A program made the position numbers and the translations under genes. Shown piece after piece: positions 45,727 to 53,398 of a stretch of 64,000 nucleotides of DNA. How positions within the stretch are numbered: position 1 is the first letter of the stretch; the number at the start of each line of letters is the position of its first letter. Under the pieces are notes generated by a model. It saw only the letters and a list, made by a program, of their open reading frames with translations. It searched no databases and had not been told where the DNA came from. This DNA is from Candidatus Tepidiaquacella proteinivora (GTDB taxonomy: Bacteria; Bacteroidota; Ignavibacteria; Tepidaquicellales; Tepidaquicellaceae): contig CP054675.1 of the NCBI GenBank assembly GCA_013348845.1, positions 1,311,501 through 1,375,500 of the forward strand, read 5' to 3'.

Positions 45727-45863
45727 AGTCTCGTCGGTTCCGCAAAAATATAAACCCATGTAATGTACCCATTAGATCAAATAAATAAAAAATGATTTAA
45801 TTTAAGAAATTACTTTTAAAATCCCTTTTTATAAAATACAACTTTTTATATTTAAATTCTGAC

Positions 45864-47558
45864 TTAAATATTTTTATTATACATTGTAAATTGCAATGTG
45901 AAATCGAAATATTCCCCTTTAGTGTAATGGTAGCACATAACTCTCTGAAAGTTAGGGTTGTGGTTCGAATCCACAAAGGGGAGCCATTTTGAACGGTTTT
46001 TCAAACCTATATAAGAAGGAACAAAAGAGGGTGATACTGGCTCACCGCCAGCAGTCGCCCTCGCAGTTCCACCGCTCTGGCTTTGTGCTGGCAGGTTCGC
46101 TCTGAAATTCGGCAGGTAAAACAGATTAACTCCTATCTCGTCTTTCCCGTAAATTATGTCTTTAATAAGGTATTGAAACAAATAAGGTTTTTCTTCGTCT
46201 TTAATTTCTTGAAGTCGCTCAACAAAATTTCTTAAATTCTCTAAAACAATTTTTGCTTCAAATTTTTCCTTCATTTCTTTCTGAATTGAAAGTCCCACCC
46301 CCTCTAAATCAAATTCTAATATCTTTTTCTCTTGCTCTAATCCTGATAATTCCTTCCTCACTGTTGGGAATAGACGGTCATCTGATTCAGATAAAAAAGA
46401 AACCAATTTTTTGATTTTGCTATTAAGTTCATCAATCCTTGTCTGTATCTGTCTTTCTTTTTCTCTCAAAGGAGACAATCTCTGTTCCTCATCGTGATTT
46501 ATCCTTCTGACAAGTTTTTCAATACTTGATTCATCTTTGCTTATTTCAACTAATTTTTTTGTTATAAATTCTTCAACCCTGTTAGCATTTACATATTTGA
46601 TACTGCAACTTTGCCAATCGTGTTTACAGGTTTTGGTACAACGATAATAATAAATGTATCTTTTACCAGTTTTCTCTTGCTTCAAAGTATAAGAAGGTGT
46701 CATAACCGAATCGCATTCTTGACACTTCAATAAACCACCTAACAAAAAAGGTCTTTTTATTTTTGTTTCAGGTCTAATCTGAATTCTCCGTAAACTCTGA
46801 ACCTTCAAAAACATTGCTTCAGGGATAATTGCTTTATGAACACCATCAAATAATTTGCCTTTGTGTTCTATTTTTCCAATATAAATTGGATTTCGTAGAA
46901 TATTATCAATTGAACCTTTACAAAAAATGTTCCCTTTCTTCGTTTTGTAACCGAGTTGGTTTATTCTTCTTCTGGTTTCAGCAAGCGATTGTGTCTCAAG
47001 AAAAATCTGAAATATTTTCTTAATTCCTTCTGACTCATTTTCATCTATCTCTAATTTTTTATCCACATTCTTATAACCATAAGGCACTAATCCACCGTTC
47101 CACAATCCTTTTTCTCGTCTCTGTTGCATTTTGTCTTTTGTCCTTTCGGCTGTAAGTTCTCGTTCAAATTGTGCGAAAGTAAGTATTATGTTCCGTAGTA
47201 ATCTCCCAGACGGAGAGGAAGTATCAAAATTTTCTGTAACAGAAATAAAAGAAACTCCATACTTATCAAAAAACTCAATGAGGTTATAAAAATCCTTTGG
47301 TGAACGGGTAAGACGGTCAATTTTATATGTGAGAATACAGTTTATTTTACCTTCTGTTATATCCTTAAATAATTCCTGTAATGCGGGTCTTTCTAAACTT
47401 GCACCTGAATAACCAGCATCACTATAAATTTTATAAACTTCTAAATTTTCCTGACTTCTGATAAAAGATTTTATTTTCTCTGTCTGTGCTTCGCAAGAAT
47501 TAAATTCCTTTTCAGCCTGATTATCAGTTGATACTCTTGTATAAATTGCACATTTCAT
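45864..47558 (-). CDS. Large serine recombinase (resolvase/invertase family)
   Basis: 564 aa. The N-terminal resolvase domain has catalytic Ser10 (AIYTRVSTDNQAE), YSDAGYSGASLERPAL and TYKIDRLTRSPKDFYNL. A recombinase domain (KGLWNGGLVPYGYKN, SIDNILRNPIYIGKI) and a zinc ribbon (LKCQECDSVMTPSYTL, CTKTCKH) are followed by a coiled coil (about residues 350-440). The C-terminal ~40 residues (KWLPFVDSNHNPNFQ...) are antisense tRNA-Gln translation. A GC-rich stretch at 46020-46110 encodes QSGGTARATAGGEPVSPS. It likely integrated the island carrying the genes to the right. The real C-terminus might end earlier in other alleles. Confidence 0.9.
   Translation of the reverse strand: MKCAIYTRVSTDNQAEKEFNSCEAQTEKIKSFIRSQENLEVYKIYSDAGYSGASLERPALQELFKDITEGKINCILTYKIDRLTRSPKDFYNLIEFFDKYGVSFISVTENFDTSSPSGRLLRNIILTFAQFERELTAERTKDKMQQRREKGLWNGGLVPYGYKNVDKKLEIDENESEGIKKIFQIFLETQSLAETRRRINQLGYKTKKGNIFCKGSIDNILRNPIYIGKIEHKGKLFDGVHKAIIPEAMFLKVQSLRRIQIRPETKIKRPFLLGGLLKCQECDSVMTPSYTLKQEKTGKRYIYYYRCTKTCKHDWQSCSIKYVNANRVEEFITKKLVEISKDESSIEKLVRRINHDEEQRLSPLREKERQIQTRIDELNSKIKKLVSFLSESDDRLFPTVRKELSGLEQEKKILEFDLEGVGLSIQKEMKEKFEAKIVLENLRNFVERLQEIKDEEKPYLFQYLIKDIIYGKDEIGVNLFYLPNFRANLPAQSQSGGTARATAGGEPVSPSFVPSYIGLKNRSKWLPFVDSNHNPNFQRVMCYHYTKGEYFDFTLQFTMYNKNI
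45913..45986 (+). tRNA. tRNA-Gln (CTG), CCA encoded
   Basis: The acceptor TCCCCTT pairs with AAGGGGA, discriminator G, then CCA at 45984-45986. D-arm GTGTAATGGTAGCAC. Anticodon stem TAACT/AGTTA with loop CTCTGAA, anticodon CTG. T-arm TGTGG-TTCGAAT-CCACA. The whole gene lies antisense within the 3' end of the serine recombinase ORF, so it probably holds the attachment site of the island to its right. Confidence 0.9.
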
Positions 47559-47614
47559 AAGAAATCCTTAAAACTCAAATACCTAATAATTTTAAAATTG
47601 CGTCTTGTATAACC

Positions 47615-47706
47615 TGTGGAAGTTGAACTTTTGTTGCTATGTACGAAAGGGTTACACAAACCAACAAACGCCGAATGGCTCGAAAAACCGAGCAATGGAA
47701 TATAAC
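47615..47706 (-). repeat. Dispersed ~92-bp repeat, copy 1
   Basis: From TGTGGAAGTTGA to TATAAC. It matches 49843-49935 with few differences and shares GTTGCTATGTACGAAA, AACGCCGAATGGCTCG and AAAAACCGAGCAATGGAA. It contains a GCTCG/CGAGC hairpin (47678-47693). It is notably more GC-rich than the host background. Confidence 0.85.
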
Positions 47707-47787
47707 GATCCCAGCATAAACGAAGTTCCGCCGAAGGCAGAATTTGGGTGAGTGCCGTAAGGCACGAACCTTTTATGCTGTGTTATG
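47701..47787 (-). other. attC-like recombination hairpin 1
   Basis: TATAAC at the left and GTTATG at the right are near-complementary outer boxes. Inside are perfect 9-bp arms CAGCATAAA (47712-47720) and TTTATGCTG (47772-47780), and an inner GTGCC/GGCAC hairpin. This is the outer-box/inner-arm layout of integron attC sites. It lies just 3' of the HsdR-N-like gene, as a cassette attC should. No integron integrase is in the window. Confidence 0.45.
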
Positions 47788-47806
47788 TGAAGTTCCGCCA
47801 TCTCAA

Positions 47807-48853
47807 TCACTCAATCATCAATATATCGGATGAAACTCCAAATTTTTCTAATAGCCGCTTGGTATAATTTATACAGCTAGCAGTACTATAATTTGTTTCT
47901 ATCCACAATCCATTTGAAAGTTTTTTGGGAGCACGAAAATCATCACCGTACTTGTGCTTCGGCTCCTTGTTAATAATGTTTCTTTTCCCCCGTCCAATCC
48001 CTACTGGGCAGTCGGAGGGTTTCAACTTGCCACTCTTTATGAGCCAATTGGCAGTATTTACTAAAATCTCAAAAGAATTGCGGAGTTCAAAGACTTCATC
48101 TTTTAGTTTCATTTTTCGTGGAGTTCCACCTCGCCATGATATGGATTCTATAGGGGTCTCAGTCGGAGTCTCTTCCTCAGATGGACCTGAAATTATTTCC
48201 TTGACCCTTTCTTTCAACAAATCCTCAATTTCTGTGTCTTCAAACTGATAGTCTGGATAACCTTGACTGATAATCGACTTAACCACAGGCATTAGACCCT
48301 TAATCATTTCTTCAGGCTCATCCAAGAGAGATTGCCAGATTTCATCCAATATTTGAGCTTTCTTCACTAAAACTTCTATATGCTCGATGTTAGTTTTTGA
48401 GATTGCCACTATCTTTCTGAGAACCGCTGGCAGTTCTTCATTTTCTAAATCTGCTTTCCAAACGATTCGCTCAGTTAAAGTAGTCCCCTCCTCGAATGAC
48501 CTAATCAGTATCCATACTGCGCCGTTGGTCAATACGCCGTACTTTGTTCCCTCGCTAAAAGAGTACTTCGCTAATTGGCGAATGACTTCTTTTTGTTCAA
48601 TATCAACACTAAGTTTTTTTGCTTCAACGAATAGGATTTTCTTTCCATTCTTGATCAAAGAGTAGTCAGGTACGCCTTCTTCTGTATATACATTAGGCTG
48701 AACTTCTTCGGGATTTTCAGGATTCCATCCAAGATTCCTCAAAATGGGATTTACAATTTGATCCCTCACTGCCATCTCGTTCTGTTCGTACAGAGAACGA
48801 AACTTCTTTATTTTCTCTACTATTGGCGCTAACGCCTCATTTAAATTGTTCAT
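47807..48853 (-). CDS. Type I restriction HsdR-N-like protein (PD-(D/E)XK nuclease fold)
   Basis: 348 aa. The N-terminal half resembles the HSDR_N/DUF4145-neighbour nuclease module: RDQIVNPILRNLGWNPENP, then GVPDYSLIKNGKKILFVEAKK with the Asp and Glu-x-Lys of a PD-(D/E)XK site at about residues 63-79, then QLAKYSFSEGTKYGVLTNG. No helicase motor follows; instead a linker and a C-terminal region (LSNGLWIETNYSTASCINY). It is therefore a stand-alone protein, not a full HsdR. Start preceded by AAAAGGAG. It lies between attC-like sequences and may be a cassette. Target unknown. Confidence 0.7.
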   Translation of the reverse strand: MNNLNEALAPIVEKIKKFRSLYEQNEMAVRDQIVNPILRNLGWNPENPEEVQPNVYTEEGVPDYSLIKNGKKILFVEAKKLSVDIEQKEVIRQLAKYSFSEGTKYGVLTNGAVWILIRSFEEGTTLTERIVWKADLENEELPAVLRKIVAISKTNIEHIEVLVKKAQILDEIWQSLLDEPEEMIKGLMPVVKSIISQGYPDYQFEDTEIEDLLKERVKEIISGPSEEETPTETPIESISWRGGTPRKMKLKDEVFELRNSFEILVNTANWLIKSGKLKPSDCPVGIGRGKRNIINKEPKHKYGDDFRAPKKLSNGLWIETNYSTASCINYTKRLLEKFGVSSDILMIE

Positions 48854-48932
48854 TTTTTCACACTCCTTTTTATTGGCGAAATGGCGTATAGCCGCTGTTG
48901 TGTGTAGGCATTCTTTTTTTTATGATAAGAGT

Positions 48933-49489
48933 TCACAAATCAATCCAATAAATATTTACAAGTTTTTCTTCCATGTCAGGAATCTCTAAAAGTAGATTGC
49001 CTGTATATATTTTTGTTTCTGTTAAAATACCACCGCATTTTTCTATTGTTTTGATAGACGGTAAGTTGTCCGAAAAACATCCTAACATCAACTTTTTAAT
49101 ACCCAGCGATTTAGCGTATTCGATTCCCATTTTCAAAATTTGTGTTGCATAGCCTTTTTTTCTTTCGCTTGGTCGAACGGAAAATCCTATATGACCACCG
49201 TATTTCGCTAAAAATTCATTTTCTAAATTATGTCTAATGTCGATTACTCCGACAATTTTATTATCTGTTTTCTGACAGCAAAAAATGTAGTTGCTGGTAC
49301 CCAATTAGGACTGGCAGTGCTTTTGTGTCTATTTTTTACATTGTATTCCAGCCATTCTTCATATTCCATTTGGTCAAGCAAAGCACTTCCGTTTATAACC
49401 GTTTCCCCATTTTCAAAAAATTCCCTTTTGAAATCTTCCGCTGTTTTTTTATGCTCTAAAGTTGGTAGCTGTAATTCTAATTCATTCAT
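48933..49489 (-). pseudogene. GNAT acetyltransferase, frameshifted
   Basis: Two overlapping minus-strand frames join into one GNAT protein. Residues 1-81 from 49489 (MNELELQLPTLEHKKTAEDF ... NWVPATTFFAVRK) continue in the other frame as DNKIVGVIDIRHNLENEFLA, HIGFSVRPSERKKGYATQIL, ending at 48933. The break is at an A run (plus-strand TTTT at 49268-49271); one additional A would restore the frame. The acetyl-CoA motif RPSERKKGYAT is intact. Either a real pseudogene, a sequencing error in a homopolymer, or slippage. It lies between cassette-like boundaries. Confidence 0.78.
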
Positions 49490-49541
49490 ATAGATTTATT
49501 CTTTTTATATGTAGTTATTTTCTAATTTTCCACTGCTTGCA

Positions 49542-49663
49542 CACAACGGTTCACAGGTTGGTAGCGTTTTAGCTACTCAACCAATGCAAAGATAGTAAAT
49601 TGTATTGAAAAAACAAAGCATTGTTTGAAAAATTTTTAAAAATTCTACCAACCTGCTGTTATG
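49542..49663 (-). other. attC-like recombination hairpin 2
   Basis: Outer boxes CACAAC (49542-49547) and GTTATG (49658-49663). Inside, an 11-bp perfect inverted repeat CAGGTTGGTAG / CTACCAACCTG (49554-49564 / 49645-49655) and a nested GTAGC/GCTAC hairpin (49561-49576). It lies upstream of the GNAT gene start. The core arms are far enough apart (80 bases) to form a cruciform on single strands. Confidence 0.45.
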
Positions 49664-49842
49664 TTTTTGTTGCGAAGTTTGATGATTTGTAGCTCTGGCA
49701 TAGAAATTTGTCTGCTATCCTTCACCATTCACATTGTTAGTCGGTATTATTTGTGATAGTAGCTCTCTTTCTCTTTTTCTTTTTTATGCCTCGTAAAAAT
49801 TTTATGACAGAGCGTTTTCAGCGAACCGTTGCCCGAAAAAGT

Positions 49843-49935
49843 TGTGGAAGTTGATCTGTTGTTGCTATGTACGAAAAGGATTATACAGACCAACTAACGC
49901 CGAATGGCTCGAAAAACCGAGCAATGGAATATAAC
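49843..49935 (-). repeat. Dispersed ~92-bp repeat, copy 2
   Basis: Second copy of the 47615 repeat, including the GCTCG/CGAGC hairpin and the trailing TATAAC. The sequence diverges right after TATAAC, where copy 1 enters its attC-like hairpin and copy 2 enters another inverted repeat. Confidence 0.85.
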
Positions 49936-50056
49936 AGCTGGCAGTATAAAACGTTGGGGATTGCGGGCTTCGTTACTATCCGCCGATACAAACGCCGATG
50001 CGGGACAGAACGCTTGATGTAGCCGCCTAAACCCCAATGTTTTTTACTTATAGTTT
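49930..50056 (-). other. Possible third attC-like hairpin
   Basis: TATAAC followed by AAAACGTTGGGG (49948-49959), pairing with CCCCAATGTTTT (50032-50043) with a single mismatch. The intervening 72 bases are GC-rich. Layout similar to the hairpin at 47701, but no clear right outer box. Confidence 0.3.
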
Positions 50057-50214
50057 CAGTGTCGGCACTACGTCGTTGTCCGGTGGATAGCCGTATTTTC
50101 TCAATATCTTTTTTACTTTTAATTGCATCTCTGCCTGCACGCTCTCTCTTTGAGTACAGTCTATGGCTTTGCCAAAAAACAAACATGCATTCCTTTATAA
50201 GATATGGTTTCTAT

Positions 50215-50382
50215 TTGTTATAAAAATAAACCTTCTTTCCAATGACACATAATTATTTACTTGCTCCTTCAAGATTTTTATTTCGTCTTCGGTTAATTGT
50301 AAAGTTTGTAAACTAACTGGTCAATCTGGCGTTCAAGATTAGAGATATATGTTTGAAGGAATTGTTTTACTAACAAAAACAT
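50215..50382 (-). pseudogene. Broken C-terminal tail of a type II R-M-like protein
   Basis: On the minus strand, MFLLVKQFLQTYISNLERQI continues DQLVYKLYN and then stops at 50293. One frame over, the reading resumes LTEDEIKILKEQVNNYVSLE. The motif ERQIDQLVYKLY-LTEDE is the usual C-terminal tail of Eco57I/type IIG enzymes (IDxLVYELYGLTEEE). Only this tail remains, broken by a frameshift. Two related tails are at 53203 and in the DUF3644 gene. Confidence 0.65.
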
Positions 50383-50387
50383 CTCAA

Positions 50388-51149
50388 TTATAAATCACCT
50401 TTATCTTTGATAAATTCCAAGAGACCAAAAAATTCAATAAAGGAAGTGAGTGGTAAAATTTGTTTTAAATATTTTTTGCTGATTTTTTCGGCAAGTTTTT
50501 TGTAATCATTGGTTAACGGATATATTTCAATTAAGTTTTTCAGAAAAATAGCCATCCTTTCATTTTTATCAGATTCGTAAATAATCATATAAAGAGGCAC
50601 GATAATATTGAAAAACATTTCCAGTTTTCTTGAGCGTCCCAACCCGCCAAAAGACATAATATGATTTACAATATTTTTTATATTTTTATTGTTTAATTCA
50701 TCACAAAAAGAAGACTCTATCTTTTCTTTAAAAAAATTAAAGATGCTTTTTTCAATAGTTTCAGCAAGTAGATATGATATTTGAGTAATTCTATTTTCTG
50801 GATAGTTTGCGGGACGGGTTTCTTTATGTGTCCAGGCATCTTTGGGCATTGTTAAAGAAAAATCAAAAAAATCAGGAATAAGTGATTTGTCAGTGATAAA
50901 TCCCGCACGATAAAGTAGTGCTTTTTCTATGATTTCTCTTTTTCCAATCTTTCTTACTTCTGAATATGGCAATAGAGTAGCTAATTCAAGAAAAGGAAGC
51001 TTGTTGTGTTTATATCCAAGTGATAGCATTATTTCTCTATACAATGCTTCATCTGGAAGCGCAATTTTTAAAAGGTTTCGCATCCTTTGTTTTTTGTTCT
51101 CAAAACGTTGAAGACCGAGATTCACAAAATTAGGTATTTGTTGGCTCAT
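50388..51149 (-). CDS. DUF2851-like protein (C-terminal-type fragment)
   Basis: 253 aa. The segment LQRFENKKQRMRNLL, then DEALYREIMLSLGYKHNKLP, then FLELATLLPYSEVRK resembles the middle of DUF2851 proteins, which are normally over 400 aa. The N-terminal part of the family seems absent, so this may be a truncated or shortened member. No catalytic residues can be assigned. Start overlaps the four-helix-bundle gene stop by 4 bases, arguing for a functional operon. Function unknown. Confidence 0.6.
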   Translation of the reverse strand: MSQQIPNFVNLGLQRFENKKQRMRNLLKIALPDEALYREIMLSLGYKHNKLPFLELATLLPYSEVRKIGKREIIEKALLYRAGFITDKSLIPDFFDFSLTMPKDAWTHKETRPANYPENRITQISYLLAETIEKSIFNFFKEKIESSFCDELNNKNIKNIVNHIMSFGGLGRSRKLEMFFNIIVPLYMIIYESDKNERMAIFLKNLIEIYPLTNDYKKLAEKISKKYLKQILPLTSFIEFFGLLEFIKDKGDL

Positions 51150-51721
51150 TGTTTATTATCTCTGAAGTTTTTTCTTAGTCTATACATCCTTTCTGTAAAA
51201 CCGCCCTCCCTTAAAAACTGCTCTTCAAGGCTTCTTTTTTGCTGGTCTAAGAGGTAATTTGTCTGGTGAATAAGGCAGATGATGGTATTTGCTGCTACTT
51301 CGGGAGAAGCGCTTTCAATATAGGTCCTATATGACATATAAGATCTATCCTTTATCCGTCCTAACTGTCTTATCTCAACAGCCTTCGTGTCATTCTTTTG
51401 CCATAGTTTAAAGCCATTTTGCCTTAAATAGTCCTCAAAATCCTGCAAAAGTTCTTCAAGGCTTGCTCGGGCAATACCTATCAACTTCAGTTCTGTCTTT
51501 TTTGATGTCCCCGATGCCATGCTACCTTCAACTATATTTTGCTTACCACTTCGTGCAGCTTGAACCATCTGGTCAAAAGTTCTGGAACGCTTATCAATAA
51601 ACCGCTCACAAAACTTTACCGTTGCATCGTAAACTATCTCTGCCATCTGGTATGACACAAGATTTCTGTAGCCACCGTGTGGTGGGATAAGGTTGTTGTT
51701 TATATCATTATTATTAATCAT
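51146..51721 (-). CDS. Four-helix-bundle protein (23S rRNA IVS-protein related)
   Basis: 191 aa. The core has YRNLVSYQMAEIVYDATVKF, CERFIDKRSRTFDQMVQAAR, SGKQNIVEGSMASGTSKKTE and LARASLEELLQDFEDYLRQ-like segments, as in the four-helix-bundle suffix proteins and intervening-sequence proteins. These often form pentamers and turn up in accessory islands; biochemical role unknown. A longer C-terminal region distinguishes it from the ~120-aa IVS proteins. Overlaps the DUF2851-like gene and lies 4 bp from the ATPase gene stop. Confidence 0.72.
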   Translation of the reverse strand: MINNNDINNNLIPPHGGYRNLVSYQMAEIVYDATVKFCERFIDKRSRTFDQMVQAARSGKQNIVEGSMASGTSKKTELKLIGIARASLEELLQDFEDYLRQNGFKLWQKNDTKAVEIRQLGRIKDRSYMSYRTYIESASPEVAANTIICLIHQTNYLLDQQKRSLEEQFLREGGFTERMYRLRKNFRDNKQ

Positions 51722-51725
51722 TGAA

Positions 51726-53177
51726 TTATGGTTTTTCCTTTAAAACTTTTAATAAATTTATCATTTGCTTGATAGATATCTGTAAATCTTCTTGACTAAA
51801 ATTTTCTTCTTTCATTGTTAAATTTTCTGGATGATGTATTTTATTTCGTATAAAAGTTTGCAAGGTTACATCTTCTGCATTTTGTGCGTTACCATTAATT
51901 TCTTTTGTCCATTTTCTGACCTTTTGAATCCCTTTAGAAACTAAAAATTCATCAAATTCTTTTATTGTATATCTTTCACTTAATTCTTGTAAATATCCAT
52001 ACAGTTCATTATGAAACTCAACGGTAGGTAATTCATACGCAAAATAATTTATTTCGCCCCAAGAAGGACTCCAAGGAAATAACCCACCCGACTTGAAATC
52101 ATTTATTTCAATCGAATCATTATTTATTTTGGTAATAATTACTTTTACATTTTCTTTACCAATATACTCTTTGAAAATAAATGGTGAATGAGTTGAGACA
52201 ACTATTTGTATATTCTTAGATATTTTATAAAGATAATTCATCAATTTTATTTGCAAAATTGGATGTAAATGTAATTCGGGCTCGTCGATTAAAATTAATA
52301 TTTGTTCTTTAGAATAAGAAGCCAACGTCTCAAGAAACAATAATGATATTATCATTTCAATACCTGAGCCTAAATATTTTACAGGTAGATCTAGTAATCC
52401 TATTTTTTGGGATAAGAATGTCGTATCAAAGGGAGCTTGTGAATCAATAAAACATAATTTTACATCTGATAAACCTAAAGACACTAACTTTTTATTAAGT
52501 ATTTCTATAATATCTTTTTTATCTGCCAGATTTAATTTAGCAATTATTGAATTTTCTAATTCTTGTTTTTTAGCATAATATTCATCATCAGAATTAATAG
52601 ATTTCAAGAATCGCCAGTTGAAATCATCAATTATTGTTGAAAATGATGTATTGAAACCCTTTGTTATTTGTTTTTCTCTTTCTCTGCTAAAATAAAACGA
52701 TCTGATAAACTCGGCTTCTGCAATATTCAATGATAGTAATCTCTCATCAAATTTAAAATCCGAACCATTTTTTCTTTTTATTTTCCAACCATCATTTTCT
52801 CGATTTTGTATTGGGTTATAAAAATGTTCAACTACAACTAAATCATTAAATGCCTTTCCCGGCGCAGCCTTCTCTCGTTTTTTGATATTAAGTTGAATTC
52901 CTTTGCATTGAACTTGTTGTGTTGTATATCCGTCAGGAAGTTTTACATTAAATTTATTGGTCTGGATTTCTATTGAAATCGGAGCATTTTCACCTTTATA
53001 AAAATCCGTATGCTTAATTCTTCCGGATAAAAAATATGGTGAAAGTGCATAATTTATTGTTTCAAGAATTGAAGTTTTTCCAGTTTGATTATCTCCTATA
53101 AGAATATTAAAATTATTAAGCTCCAAAGATAAGTCTTTAATTACTCTGAAATTTTTAATAGTAATTTTTTCTATCAT
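51726..53177 (-). CDS. AAA-family ATPase (OLD/RecF-like, AAA_15/AAA_21 type)
   Basis: 483 aa. KITIKNFRVIKDLSLELNNF, then the Walker A NILIGDNQTGKTSILETIN, a long insertion, then Walker B ILILIDEPELHLHP and the switch VVSTHSPFI. This is the DNA-repair/defence ABC-type ATPase seen in OLD, PARIS-like and retron systems. No TOPRIM nuclease motif is visible in the C-terminus, so any effector would be another protein. The ATG at 53177 is preferred over 53189, because a strong GGAGGGG site lies 3-9 bases before it. Partner likely among the neighbouring genes. Confidence 0.78.
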   Translation of the reverse strand: MIEKITIKNFRVIKDLSLELNNFNILIGDNQTGKTSILETINYALSPYFLSGRIKHTDFYKGENAPISIEIQTNKFNVKLPDGYTTQQVQCKGIQLNIKKREKAAPGKAFNDLVVVEHFYNPIQNRENDGWKIKRKNGSDFKFDERLLSLNIAEAEFIRSFYFSREREKQITKGFNTSFSTIIDDFNWRFLKSINSDDEYYAKKQELENSIIAKLNLADKKDIIEILNKKLVSLGLSDVKLCFIDSQAPFDTTFLSQKIGLLDLPVKYLGSGIEMIISLLFLETLASYSKEQILILIDEPELHLHPILQIKLMNYLYKISKNIQIVVSTHSPFIFKEYIGKENVKVIITKINNDSIEINDFKSGGLFPWSPSWGEINYFAYELPTVEFHNELYGYLQELSERYTIKEFDEFLVSKGIQKVRKWTKEINGNAQNAEDVTLQTFIRNKIHHPENLTMKEENFSQEDLQISIKQMINLLKVLKEKP

Positions 53178-53202
53178 AATCCCCTCCATTTTTTATTTTT
53201 TC

Positions 53203-53397
53203 TCATACACTCCTTGCTTTATCTAATCTTGCTTTTACAAGTTCTGCTACTGACCAGTAGACCTCTTTGCGTTCGTCTTCGGTTAAGCCATAAAGTTTGT
53301 AAACTAACTGATTAATCTGGCGCTCATAGTTGAATATCGCTGTTTGAGAATATTGTTTTTGAGGATTTAGTGTGCCACTCTTTCTATTTGCAGCATA
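53203..53397 (-). pseudogene. Orphan C-terminal tail of a type II R-M-like protein
   Basis: An open frame without ATG reads ...NPQKQYSQTAIFNYERQINQ, then LVYKLYGLTEDERKEVYWSV, then AELVKARLDKARSV and stop at 53203. This again is the IDxLVYxLYGLTExE tail of type IIG enzymes. It begins at the stop of the anticodon-nuclease gene and has lost its main body. Similar to remnants at 50215 and the C-terminus at 55691. Confidence 0.7.
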
Positions 53398-53398
53398 A

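Larger units (their letters stand above)
45073..45757 (+). repeat. Two identical 327-bp tandem units plus partial third copy
   Basis: Unit 1 is 45073-45399 and unit 2 is 45400-45726, apparently identical. A 31-bp partial third copy (AGTCTCGTCGGTTCCGC plus AAAAATATAAACCC) ends at 45757. Each unit runs from the last 17 bases of tRNA-Asp through a terminator and a GIY-YIG gene to a palindrome. The tRNA 3' fragment therefore behaves as the direct repeat bounding each unit. Confidence 0.95.
49490..50387. other. Gene-poor cassette-like junction zone
   Basis: About 900 bp without an intact gene. It holds attC-like hairpins (49542-49663 and 49930-50056), the second dispersed repeat (49843-49935) and the broken restriction-enzyme tail (50215-50382). 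A 101-codon minus-strand frame (49881-50186) runs through the hairpin and repeat and is Arg-rich without domain features, so I do not call it. Confidence 0.6.

Noticed and set aside
45883-45900. Palindrome-like CATTG ... CAATG near the recombinase stop
   Set aside because: Short, imperfect and inside AT-rich coding sequence; not convincing as an att core or terminator.
46020-46110. GC-rich segment in the recombinase as a separate element
   Set aside because: It keeps the recombinase frame open and reads as a Ser/Gly/Ala linker; no insertion boundaries are visible.
49881-50186. Minus-strand open frame of 101 codons
   Set aside because: Covers the second dispersed repeat and an inverted-repeat loop; Arg-rich, no domain, no ribosome-binding site.
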